Shown here: piece after piece, positions 25,792-34,144 of the stretch
Position numbering within the stretch: the first letter of the stretch is position 1
Layout of the letters: the number at the start of each line of letters is the position of its first letter
Source: Mycobacterium xenopi
GTDB lineage: Bacteria; Actinomycetota; Actinomycetes; Mycobacteriales; Mycobacteriaceae
Assembly (NCBI RefSeq): GCF_009936235.1
Contig: NZ_AP022314.1
Coordinates: 1,612,001-1,676,000, forward strand
Reading direction: 5' to 3'
DNA length: 64,000 nucleotides
Made by a program: the position numbers and the translations under genes
The notes under the pieces: generated by a model
The model's database searches: none
What the model saw: the letters and a program-made list of their open reading frames with translations, nothing else
What the model was told of the DNA's origin: nothing

Positions 25792-26679
25792 CTACCCGCA
25801 TCCCGCAAGGTTTCCGAAGCCATCGATGGTGGTCGCACCACCTGTTAGAACTCCACCGATAGCCATAGCCCACTCGGGTGGACCCAGTGGCGACGCGGCA
25901 ATACCGCCAAGAATAGAACCCGTGACCAGCAATGGTCCACCTACAGCCTCGCCCACGTCTTTCGTGACGTCCCAGCCACTGCACTGATGTCTACCCGAGT
26001 CAAGCTGTTCTCCGGCGTGCATGTTGATGACGGACGGCGGAGTCTGATGAGGGGTGATCTTCACAGCCGGGGGTGGCTGCGGAGCGTTATTGTTGCCACC
26101 AGTTCCGTTGTCGACAGCCATAATGTGACCTTGTCCGGGGTGGTAGTTCCCGTCTTGGATACGACCATGCACTGCTCCCTCACCACCCAAGTCACCTGCG
26201 GCTTGGGCCACGTCGGTGGCGGTCTGGTACTCCTGTCCGGTGAAGGTGGCCACCTGGGTGCGCAGGTCGGCGGCGATGGCGTGCGCGGTGGGGAACCGGG
26301 CATACCATCCCATCGAGCCGGGCCGATACATGGCGTCGGTGACTGACCAGTCCTCGCCTACCGCAAAACCGGATTGGTGTGCTTGATCAACCGTGGAGAG
26401 GATCGACTGCTGCTGCTGGTGCAAGACGCTGGCACCGCGCTCGGCGGTCTGGGCGGCGGTGTGCAGCAGCTCAGCCTCCTGCTCGGCTGTCGAAAGGTGC
26501 TGAGACATCGCGGCTTTCATCGCCTCGTCGCCCTGGCCCTCCCAGTCGAGCGACTTAGCTTGCGCATTGATCGTGCCCACCACTGACCTGCGGCGCTCGG
26601 CGAGTTCGCGCCAGTGAGAAGCGTGCTCGGTCAGATGGGACACGTCATAAGCGCGCACCGCCGATTGGGTGGGGATCAC
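25792..26679 (-). CDS. Putative type VII secretion substrate with WXG-like N-terminal domain
   Basis: 295 aa from GTG at 26679, which overlaps the stop of the EspC-like gene (GTGA). The frame is open further upstream, but those residues are only the other frame of the upstream gene. Residues ~1-130 are helical with W46-E47-G48 between two helices, like WXG100/ESX substrates. Residues 180-225 are Gly/Asn/Pro-rich (linker). The last ~60 residues are hydrophobic and Gly-rich (GGPLLVTGSILGGIAASPLG, MAIGGVLTGGATTIDGF), possibly membrane-active. No enzymatic motif seen. Cluster mates suggest a secreted effector; unproven. Confidence 0.6.
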   Translation of the reverse strand: MIPTQSAVRAYDVSHLTEHASHWRELAERRRSVVGTINAQAKSLDWEGQGDEAMKAAMSQHLSTAEQEAELLHTAAQTAERGASVLHQQQQSILSTVDQAHQSGFAVGEDWSVTDAMYRPGSMGWYARFPTAHAIAADLRTQVATFTGQEYQTATDVAQAAGDLGGEGAVHGRIQDGNYHPGQGHIMAVDNGTGGNNNAPQPPPAVKITPHQTPPSVINMHAGEQLDSGRHQCSGWDVTKDVGEAVGGPLLVTGSILGGIAASPLGPPEWAMAIGGVLTGGATTIDGFGNLAGCG

Positions 26680-26996
26680 GTGTTCTTCCGTACCGTATCG
26701 GTGACCGTTGTGATCACGTTTTTGATCGTGTCCGCCGCATTCGAGTCGCCGACTTCGTAGGCGGTGCCCGCGGCCTGCGTCGCCTCGGCGGTGGTGGTGA
26801 TGCGGGAGTGCAGATCGGCGGTAGCCGCCTGGGCCACGCCTGTCATGGCAGCGGCGGCAACCATTGTGGGCCAAGCGCCAGCCGGGTCCAGCGATGGCGG
26901 TACGGCATGAAGCTCGGCGGCTTCCATATGCCAGCCAGCACCGGCTCCCTGCAGTTCTGAGGGAATGACGTGCAGTTCATCACCCATGCATCGCAT
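26676..26996 (-). CDS. EspC-like ESX secretion-associated protein (DUF2580 type)
   Basis: 106 aa. The N-terminal pattern MGDELHVIPSELQGAGAGWHMEAAEL fits DUF2580/EspC-family proteins (such as M. tuberculosis Rv3615c), in which a short helical hairpin partners with a larger ESX substrate. The start may be ATG at 26996 or the fourth codon (MGDELHV). Its stop overlaps the WXG-like gene, implying translational coupling and perhaps a heterodimer. A perfect palindrome lies about 25-35 bp upstream. Confidence 0.62.
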   Translation of the reverse strand: MRCMGDELHVIPSELQGAGAGWHMEAAELHAVPPSLDPAGAWPTMVAAAAMTGVAQAATADLHSRITTTAEATQAAGTAYEVGDSNAADTIKNVITTVTDTVRKNT

Positions 26997-27018
26997 CGTA
27001 AGCCAAGCCGACGACTCG

Positions 27019-27033
27019 TATTTACGGTAAATA
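27019..27033. promoter_or_regulatory. Operator-like perfect palindrome TATTTAC-G-GTAAATA
   Basis: Seven-base arms around one G, AT-rich in a GC-rich genome, centred 30 bp upstream of the EspC-like start. It is a plausible repressor or activator site, or an overlapping -10 region, for the putative secretion cluster. No binding protein can be named. Confidence 0.45.
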
Positions 27034-27255
27034 TGTCGAGGGTGGTGGGCAGCTTCGGTCGGTACCGGGCTCGCCAGTCAGGCGGTAGTCGGGTGGCGCT
27101 CACCCGGTCAGACCCGCAGGCTCCCGCAGCAAACCGAAACCGTGACCAGACCGTGACCCGACCTGGTGGCAAATGCCCACGGGCTAGGTTGCGGCTAAGG
27201 TGCGAGCCACTGAGTTACAGGTAAAAAAGTGCCTCTGACCAGGCGGTCAGCAAGT

Positions 27256-27328
27256 GCCCCCCGGCAGGATTCGAACCTGCGGCCTTCTGCTCCGGAGGCA
27301 GACGCTCTATCCCCTGAGCTACGGGGGC
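27256..27328 (-). tRNA. tRNA-Arg (anticodon CCG)
   Basis: Reading the minus strand from 27328: acceptor GCCCCCG, D arm GCTCAGGGGATAGAGC, anticodon stem-loop TCTGC-CTCCGGA-GCAGA with anticodon CCG, and T arm GCAGG-TTCGAAT-CCTGC. The 3' acceptor strand has six Gs against five Cs, leaving one unpaired or bulged G before the discriminator. CCA is not encoded. It lies just upstream of argS, as in M. tuberculosis. Reads CGG codons. Confidence 0.9.
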
Positions 27329-27441
27329 GCACACTCGAAATACTGCGCCATCGGGCTCCGCCAGATTAGCGCATCCGGGCGACTCGGCGGGCGTCGCACG
27401 GATGCGGGCGGTGACCACGACAGACCATAGGATGGACCTTC

Positions 27442-29093
27442 GTGACCCCCGCCGACCTGGCTGAGCTGCTCAAGACCACCGCCGCCGCGGTGTTGACCGA
27501 CCATGGCCTTGACGCGTCCATGCTGCCGGCCACGGTCACCGTCGAGCGGCCGCGCAACCCTGAGCACGGCGATTACGCCAGCAACCTGGCGATGCAATTG
27601 GCCAAAAAGGTCGGTGTCAACCCGCGCGAGCTGGCCGGGTGGCTCACCGAGGCGCTGGCCCGGGCCGACGGAGTCGCCTCGGCCGAGGTGGCCGGGCCCG
27701 GGTTTATCAACATGCGCCTCGAAGCGTCGGCGCAGGGCGTCATCATCAACAACGTCATCGAGGCCGGCGAGAACTTCGGTCACTCTGACGCCTTGGCCGG
27801 TCACAAGATCAACCTCGAATTCGTCTCGGCCAATCCGACCGGGCCCATCCACATCGGCGGCACCCGCTGGGCCGCCGTCGGTGACGCGCTGGGCGGCTGC
27901 TGTCGGCGCAGGGCGCCGAAGTGGTGCGCGAGTACTACTTCAACGACCACGGCGCGCAGATCGACCGGTTCACCAGCTCGCTGATCGCCGCCGCGAAAGG
28001 TGAACCCACGCCGCCCGACGGATACGCGGGCACCTATATCAGCGACATCGCGGCACAGGTTCTTCAGCAGGCGCCCGACGCGCTCGACCTGCCCGACACC
28101 GAAATGCGGGAAACCTTCCGGCGCATCGGGGTGGACTTGATGTTCGCCCACATCAAACAGTCGCTGCACGACTTTCGCACCTACTTCGACGTCTACACCC
28201 ATGAAGAGTCGATGCATACCAGCGGCCGGGTGAACGAAGCGATCGAACGGCTGCGTCAAAACGGCAACATCTACGAGAAAGACGGTGCAATCTGGTTGCG
28301 CTCCAGTGCATTTGGTGACGACAAGGACCGCGTCGTGATCAAAAGCGACGGCAAGCCAGCCTACATCGCCGGTGATCTCGCCTACTACTTGGACAAGCGC
28401 CAACGCGGTTTCGATTTGTGCATCTACATGCTCGGCGCCGACCATCACGGCTACGTCGCCAGGCTCAAGGCCGCGGCGGCCGCATTCGGTGACGATCCGG
28501 CCACCGTCGAGGTGCTCATCGGCCAGATGGTCAACCTGGTCCGCGACGGGCAACCGGTCCGGATGAGCAAACGCGCCGGCAATGTGCTGACCCTCGACGA
28601 CCTGGTCGAGGCGATCGGCGTCGATGCCGCGCGCTATAGCTTGATCCGCTCGTCGGTGGACACCCCGATCGACATCGACTTGTCGCTGTGGTCGTCGGCC
28701 TCTAATGAAAACCCGGTTTATTACGTGCAATACGCGCATGCCCGGCTTTCGGCACTGGCCCGTAACGCCGCCGAGCTGGGCCTGATTCCCGACACCAGCC
28801 ATCTCGAGTTGCTCACTCATGACAAGGAGGGCGCGCTGGTCCGCACACTCGGCGAATTCCCCCGGGTGTTGAAAACCGCTGCCTTGCTGCGTGAACCACA
28901 TCGGGTGTGCCGCTACCTGGAAGACCTGGCCGGGGACTACCATCGGTTCTACGACTCCTGCCGGGTATTGCCGCAAGGCGACGAGGAGCCCAACCAGCTG
29001 CATACCGCGCGGCTGGCGCTGTGTCAGGCCACCCGGCAGGTGATCGCTAACGGCTTGGGCATCCTCGGAGTCACCGCGCCGGAGCGGATGTGA
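27442..29093 (+). pseudogene. argS: Arginyl-tRNA synthetase ArgS, one-base frameshift
   Basis: Charges tRNA-Arg. The 5' frame (from 27442) holds the N-terminal domain and the HIGH-like motif NPTGPIHIGG (~130), then breaks after GDALG. The rest, from VVREYYFNDHGAQ through the KMSKS-like RMSKRAGN (near 28561) to the C-terminus, is in another frame. Adding one C at GGGCGG (27891-27896) gives GDALGRLLSAQGAEVVREYY, the expected sequence. All domains are otherwise complete, about 551 aa. Because ArgS is essential, a consensus error or recoding is more likely than true loss. The 3' end overlaps lysA (GTGA). Confidence 0.88.
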
Positions 29094-30508
29094 ACGTCCG
29101 TCCGGCCGGCCGCCGGTATGCCGAAGAATCCCATCCTGGTGGGAGTTCGCTGCAGCCGCCAACCGCAGAAGAGCTGACACGTCTACCACGAAACATATGG
29201 CCCCGCAACGTGTCTCGTGAGTACGACGGCGTGGTAGCGATAGCCGGAGTTTCCCTGGTCGATCTTGCCCGCGAGTACGGCACGCCGCTGTTCGTCATCG
29301 ATGAAGACGACTTCCGTTGGCGCTGCCGCGACACGGCGACTGCCTTTGGCGGTGCCCAAAATGTGCACTATGCCGCGAAAGCGTTTCTGTGCAGCGGAAT
29401 CGCGCGGTGGATTGACGAGGAAGGGTTATCCCTTGACGTGTGTACCGGCGGCGAGTTGGCGGTCGCGTTACACGCGCAGTTTCCCGCTGAGCGGATCACT
29501 TTCCACGGCAACAACAAGTCGGTTGCCGAGTTGACCGCCGCCGTCAAGGCCGGGGTGGGCCATGTCGTGGTGGACTCCATGACCGAGATCGAACGCCTCG
29601 ACGCCATCGCCGCCGATGCCGGCGTCGTCCAAGACGTTCTGATCCGGCTGACCGTCGGTGTCGAAGCACACACTCACGAGTTCATCTCGACGGCTCACGA
29701 AGACCAGAAATTTGGCTTGTCGGTGTCCAGCGGCGCCGCCATGGCTGCGGTCCGACGCGTGTTCGCTGCCGAAAACCTTCGACTTGTCGGCCTGCACAGC
29801 CATATCGGCTCGCAGATCTTGGATGTCGCCGGCTTCGAGCTCGCGGCGCAGCGTGTCATCGGCCTGCTGCGTGACATTGTCGGCGAATTCGGCGCGACGA
29901 AGAGTGCACCAATAAGCATGGTCGACCTTGGCGGCGGAATGGGAATTTCGTATCTGCCGCACGATGATCCACCGTCGATGAGCGAGTTGGCGGCCAAGCT
30001 CAACGCCGTTGTGCGCAACGAGTCGGCCGCGGCCGGCTTGTCGCCACCTAGGCTGGTGGTCGAACCCGGACGCGCGATTGCCGGGCCGGGAACCATCACC
30101 CTCTATGAGGTCGGCACCGTCAAAGACGTCGACGTCAGCGCTACTGCGCAACGCCGCTACGTCAGCGTGGACGGCGGAATGAGCGACAATATCCGCACCG
30201 CGCTCTACGGTGCGCAATATGACGTCCGACTAGTCTCCCGACGCAGCGACGCGGCGCCGGTACTTGCTCGTGTGGTCGGAAAGCATTGTGAGAGCGGCGA
30301 TGTCGTCGTTCGCGATGCTTGGGTTCCGGCAGACCTGCAGCCGGGCGATTTGGTGGGGGTGGGGGCGACCGGGGCCTATTGCTACGCGCTGTCGAGCCGT
30401 TACAACATGATCGGCCGCCCGGCAGTGGCCGCGGTGCGCAACGGGCAGGCCCGGCTGATCCTTCGGCGCGAGACAATCGATGATCTACTGAGCCTGGAAG
30501 TGAGGTGA
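29090..30508 (+). CDS. lysA: Diaminopimelate decarboxylase LysA
   Basis: 472 aa; converts meso-diaminopimelate to L-lysine with PLP. The PLP lysine is in YAAKAF (~95). The glycine-rich phosphate site DLGGGMGISYL (~282) and the active-site CESGD (~404) and YCYALSSRYNMIGRP motifs are all present. The GTG start overlaps the argS stop. The N-terminus is ~25 residues longer than M. tuberculosis Rv1293, with a low-complexity lead before LPRNIWPRNVSREYDG, so the true start may be further in. First of the lysA-hom-thrC-thrB aspartate-family block. Confidence 0.9.
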   Translation: MNVRPAGRRYAEESHPGGSSLQPPTAEELTRLPRNIWPRNVSREYDGVVAIAGVSLVDLAREYGTPLFVIDEDDFRWRCRDTATAFGGAQNVHYAAKAFLCSGIARWIDEEGLSLDVCTGGELAVALHAQFPAERITFHGNNKSVAELTAAVKAGVGHVVVDSMTEIERLDAIAADAGVVQDVLIRLTVGVEAHTHEFISTAHEDQKFGLSVSSGAAMAAVRRVFAAENLRLVGLHSHIGSQILDVAGFELAAQRVIGLLRDIVGEFGATKSAPISMVDLGGGMGISYLPHDDPPSMSELAAKLNAVVRNESAAAGLSPPRLVVEPGRAIAGPGTITLYEVGTVKDVDVSATAQRRYVSVDGGMSDNIRTALYGAQYDVRLVSRRSDAAPVLARVVGKHCESGDVVVRDAWVPADLQPGDLVGVGATGAYCYALSSRYNMIGRPAVAAVRNGQARLILRRETIDDLLSLEVR

Positions 30509-30511
30509 GCG

Positions 30512-31836
30512 GTGTTCAGTGAAGAAAAACGGGTCGGCGTAGCCGTACTCGGCCTGGGTAATGTCGGCAGTGAAGTTGTGCGCATTATCCAAGACAATGC
30601 CGATGACCTCGCGGCCCGTATCGGTGCGCCGTTGGCGCTGCGCGGCATCGGCGTACGTCGTGTCGCCGCCGACCGCGGTGTGCCCGTCGACCTGCTCACC
30701 GACAACGTCGAAGAACTGGTATCTCGTGAGGACGTTGACATCGTCGTCGAATTGATGGGACCGGTCGAGCCGGCCCGCAAGGCCATCCTGTCGGCCCTGG
30801 AAAACGGCAAGTCTGTCGTCACCGCGAACAAAGCCTTGCTGTCGATCTCAACCGGCGAACTGGCTCAGGCCGCCGAAAGCGCGCATGTGGACTTGTATTT
30901 CGAAGCCGCGGTCGCCGGCGCTATCCCCGTCATCCGTCCGCTGACCCAGTCGCTGGCTGGCGACACAGTGCTGCGGGTGGCCGGCATCGTCAACGGCACG
31001 ACTAATTACATCCTTTCCGAAATGGACAGTGCCGGCGTCGATTACCAGACTGCGCTGGCCGACGCGAGTGCGCTGGGCTATGCCGAGGCCGACCCCACCG
31101 CCGATGTCGAAGGCTATGACGCCGCGGCGAAGGCGGCGATCCTGGCATCCATCGCCTTTCATACCCGGGTGACCGCCGACGAGGTCTATCGCGAAGGCAT
31201 CACCAAGATCACCCCGGCCGACTTCGCGTTCGCGCGGGCGCTCGGCTGCACGATCAAGTTGCTGTCGATCTGTGAACGCGTCACCGATGGCGATGGCCGG
31301 CAATGGGTCTCGGCCCGGGTCTACCCGGCGCTGGTTCCCCTGACCCACCCGCTCGCCGCGGTCAACGGTGCCTTCAACGCGGTGGTCGTCGAGGCCGAAG
31401 CCGCCGGTCGGCTGATGTTCTACGGCCAAGGCGCCGGGGAGCGCCGACCGCCTCGGCGGTGACCGGCGACCTGGTGATGGCCGCCCGCAACAGGGTGCTG
31501 GGCAGCCGTGGACCACGCGAATCCAGGTACGCCCAGTTGCCGGTGCTGCCGATCGGGTCGGTGTCGACCCGCTATTACGTCAGCATCCATGTCGCCGACA
31601 AACCGGGCGTATTGTCCACGGTCGCAGCGGAATTCGCCAAGCGCGACATCAGCATCGCCGAGGTGCGCCAGGAAGGTGTGGCCGACGAGGGCGGCCACCC
31701 GATAGGAGCCCGCATCGTGGTGATCACACACCGCGCCACCGACGCGGCGCTGTCGGACACCGTGGCCGCCCTGGCGGACCTCGATGTGGTGAAACGCGTG
31801 GCCAGCGTGCTGCGGCTGGAAGGAACGGCCGAATGA
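30512..31836 (+). pseudogene. hom: Homoserine dehydrogenase Hom (ThrA), one-base frameshift
   Basis: Reduces aspartate semialdehyde to homoserine for Thr, Met and Ile synthesis. The 5' frame (GTG at 30512) has the NAD(P) Rossmann motif GLGNVGS (~14-20), NKALL and the catalytic region NGTTNYIL (~167) through YGQGAG, then stops at 31462. The remainder (PTASAVTGDLVMAARNRVLG, then the ACT regulatory domain YYVSIHVADKPGVLSTVAAEF) is in a second frame ending at 31836. One extra G at CCGGGGA (31435-31440) restores GQGAGGAPTASAV. Full length would be ~441 aa, as in Rv1294. Overlaps thrC (ATGA). Confidence 0.88.
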
Positions 31837-32915
31837 CCGCAGCCCGGGCGACGACCCGTCAACCATGGCCCGGTGTTATCGCGGCCTACCGCGATCGACT
31901 CCCGGTGGGCGACGACTGGACCCCGGTGACGCTGCTCGAGGGCGGCACCCCGCTCATCTATGCCGCCAAGCTCTCAGCGCAGACCGGATGCACGGTGCAT
32001 CTTAAAGTCGAAGGCCTGAACCCCACCGGTTCCTTCAAAGACCGCGGCATGACCATGGCGGTCACCGACGCGGTGGCCCGCGGCCAGCAGGCGGTGCTGT
32101 GTGCGTCGACGGGCAACACCTCGGCGTCGGCAGCGGCGTACGCGGCCCGCGCAGGCATCACCTGCGCGGTGCTGGTGCCGCAGGGCAAAATCGCGATGGG
32201 CAAGTTGGCGCAGGCTGTTATGCACGGCGCCAAGATCATCCAGATCGACGGTAACTTCGACGACTGCCTGGAACTGGCGCGCAAAATGGCAACCGATTTC
32301 CCGACGATCTCGCTGGTCAACTCCGTCAACCCGCTGCGTATCCAAGGCCAGAAAACGGCGGCCTTCGAGATCGTCGATGTTTTGGGCAACGCGCCAGACG
32401 TGCACGCCCTGCCGGTAGGCAACGCGGGCAACATTACTGCGTATTGGAAGGGCTACACCGAATATCATGCCGACGGAGTCATCGACAAGTTGCCACGCAT
32501 GCTGGGCACCCAGGCAGCCGGGGCGGCACCGCTAATCGTCGGCGCCCCCGTGCGCAAACCCGAAACAATCGCCACCGCGATCCGCATCGGCTCACCTGCG
32601 TCGTGGGCGACGGCCGTCGAGGCGCAACAACAGTCCAACGGGCGATTCCTGGCCGCCACCGACGAGGAGATCCTCGCTGCTTACCACCTGGTGGCCGCCG
32701 CTGAAGGCGTCTTCGTCGAGCCCGCATCCGCGGCCAGCATCGCGGGCTTGCTCAAGGCCATCCACGATGGCTGGGTGGCCCCCGGATCAACCGTGGTGTG
32801 TACGGTCACCGGCAACGGTCTCAAAGATCCCGATACCGCGTTGAAGGACCTGCCGCAGGTGTCACCGGTGCCGGTTGACCCCGCCGCCGTCGTCGCGAAG
32901 CTGGGGCTGGGCTAG
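31833..32915 (+). CDS. thrC: Threonine synthase ThrC
   Basis: 360 aa, the same length as M. tuberculosis Rv1295. Makes threonine from O-phosphohomoserine with PLP. The PLP lysine is in GSFKDRGM (~67-74), phosphate/PLP-ring contacts are in STGNTSASAAAYAARAG (~90) and PVGNAGNITAYWKGY (~192-206). ATG at 31833 overlaps the hom stop. Shares the operon with hom and thrB, so the three steps from aspartate semialdehyde to threonine are adjacent. Confidence 0.93.
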   Translation: MTAARATTRQPWPGVIAAYRDRLPVGDDWTPVTLLEGGTPLIYAAKLSAQTGCTVHLKVEGLNPTGSFKDRGMTMAVTDAVARGQQAVLCASTGNTSASAAAYAARAGITCAVLVPQGKIAMGKLAQAVMHGAKIIQIDGNFDDCLELARKMATDFPTISLVNSVNPLRIQGQKTAAFEIVDVLGNAPDVHALPVGNAGNITAYWKGYTEYHADGVIDKLPRMLGTQAAGAAPLIVGAPVRKPETIATAIRIGSPASWATAVEAQQQSNGRFLAATDEEILAAYHLVAAAEGVFVEPASAASIAGLLKAIHDGWVAPGSTVVCTVTGNGLKDPDTALKDLPQVSPVPVDPAAVVAKLGLG

Positions 32916-32928
32916 TGGTGGGCTCCCG

Positions 32929-33873
32929 GTGACCAGGACGCTGCCCGCCGGGCTTATGGCCAGCGCCGTCGTAGCGGCGTCGAGCGCCAACTTGGGTCCC
33001 GGTTTCGACAGCATCGGCCTGGCGCTCAGTCTCTATGACGAGATCTTAGTCGAGACAACGGATTCCGGCTTGATCGTCGAAGTCGAAGGCGAAGGCGCCG
33101 GTCAGCTGTCGTTGGACTCTGGTCATTTGGTGGTTCGGGCAATCCAATGCGGTTTGGACGCCGCGGGCGCCGGTGTTTCAGGCCTGATAGTGCGGTGCCG
33201 CAACGCCATTCCGCACTCACGCGGACTTGGCTCGTCGGCCGCAGCTGTTGTTGGCGGTCTGGCGGTGGTCAATGGCCTTGCCGCGCAAGCTGATTTGACG
33301 CCCTTTGACCAATCTCAACTCATCCAGCTGGCCTCGGAATTCGAAGGCCACCCAGACAACGCCGCAGCGGCGGTACTCGGCGGTGCGGTGGTGTCGTGGA
33401 CTGACCGCAACTGCGATCCGCCGACCTACTCGGCGGTGCCGTTGCGCTTGCATCCCGACATCCACCTATTCCCCGCGATCCCCGAAGAGCGCTCGTCGAC
33501 CGCCGAGACCCGGGTAATGCTGCCCGCGCAGGTCAGCCACCACGACGCCAGTTTCAACGTCAGCCGCGCCGCGTTGCTCGTCGTGGCCCTCACCGAGCGG
33601 CCGGATCTGTTGATGGCGGCCACCGAGGACGTCCTGCATCAGCCACAACGAGCAGCCGCGATGCCAGCGTCGGCGGAATACCTCAGGTTGCTGCGGCGTT
33701 ACAAAATTGCGGCGGTGCTGTCCGGTGCCGGGCCCGCGGTGATCGGGTTGACGACGGAGCCGGAACTGCCTTCCGAGGCGGTGGAGTACGGGGCCGCAAA
33801 CGGATTTAGCGTTAGCGAAATGACTGCTGGTGACGCAGTTCGCTGGAGTTCTGGAGTCGCTGTTCCCGGTTGA
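32929..33873 (+). CDS. thrB: Homoserine kinase ThrB
   Basis: 314 aa from GTG at 32929. GHMP kinase family: ASSANLGPGFDSIGLAL (~15-31), ATP-binding IPHSRGLGSSAAAVVGGL (~89-106) and the C-terminal AVLSGAGPAVIGL motif (~262). An in-frame start at 32875 would overlap thrC by 41 bp and add residues with no family match. Phosphorylates homoserine for ThrC. Confidence 0.92.
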   Translation: MTRTLPAGLMASAVVAASSANLGPGFDSIGLALSLYDEILVETTDSGLIVEVEGEGAGQLSLDSGHLVVRAIQCGLDAAGAGVSGLIVRCRNAIPHSRGLGSSAAAVVGGLAVVNGLAAQADLTPFDQSQLIQLASEFEGHPDNAAAAVLGGAVVSWTDRNCDPPTYSAVPLRLHPDIHLFPAIPEERSSTAETRVMLPAQVSHHDASFNVSRAALLVVALTERPDLLMAATEDVLHQPQRAAAMPASAEYLRLLRRYKIAAVLSGAGPAVIGLTTEPELPSEAVEYGAANGFSVSEMTAGDAVRWSSGVAVPG

Positions 33874-34144
33874 TCCACACCATCTCGGGAGGGGTTTCTT
33901 GCTTCCGGCCCAGAACCGGGCTATCCTCGGAGCCGTCCAGCAATCGCAGCATCTGCATCTGCATCGATACTGTCTTGCCCCTAGGACAACCACCAAATTC
34001 TTCTCGTGGACGATGGTTCGCCACATACGCCGCCAATCCAGGCGATCACCGTTGCCGAGTTGATGGTTGGACGCACTCGGTGGTTTGGCTGAGTGCAACG
34101 AACCCCTCGCTTGACGAAATCAGCCGGGGGAAGAAAGGAAATCC
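33874..34144 (+). other. rho leader region (271 bp without a recognised gene)
   Basis: Between thrB and rho. It contains the promoter candidate at 33899-33927, so the transcript would have a leader of about 210 nt, and an AAAGGAA ribosome-binding site just before the rho GTG. A TTG-initiated frame (33870-34148) bridges the gap, overlapping the thrB stop (TTGA) and rho start (GTGA), but its protein resembles nothing I know. Long rho leaders are typical of Rho autoregulation in bacteria; that role here is inference. Confidence 0.5.
33899..33927 (+). promoter_or_regulatory. Candidate sigma-A promoter for rho
   Basis: TTGCTT (33899-33904), a 17-bp spacer, then TATCCT (33922-33927). The position gives a long rho leader. 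Pattern match only; not checked against transcript data. Confidence 0.4.

Noticed and set aside
26680..26874. 65-residue N-terminal extension of the WXG-like protein
   Set aside because: It is the other frame of the EspC-like gene; the GTG at 26679 with GTGA overlap is the sensible start.
27801..29189. 462-aa open frame antisense to argS
   Set aside because: High-GC antisense shadow; low-complexity His/Gln/Arg/Val-rich protein without motifs, while the sense strand is clearly ArgS.
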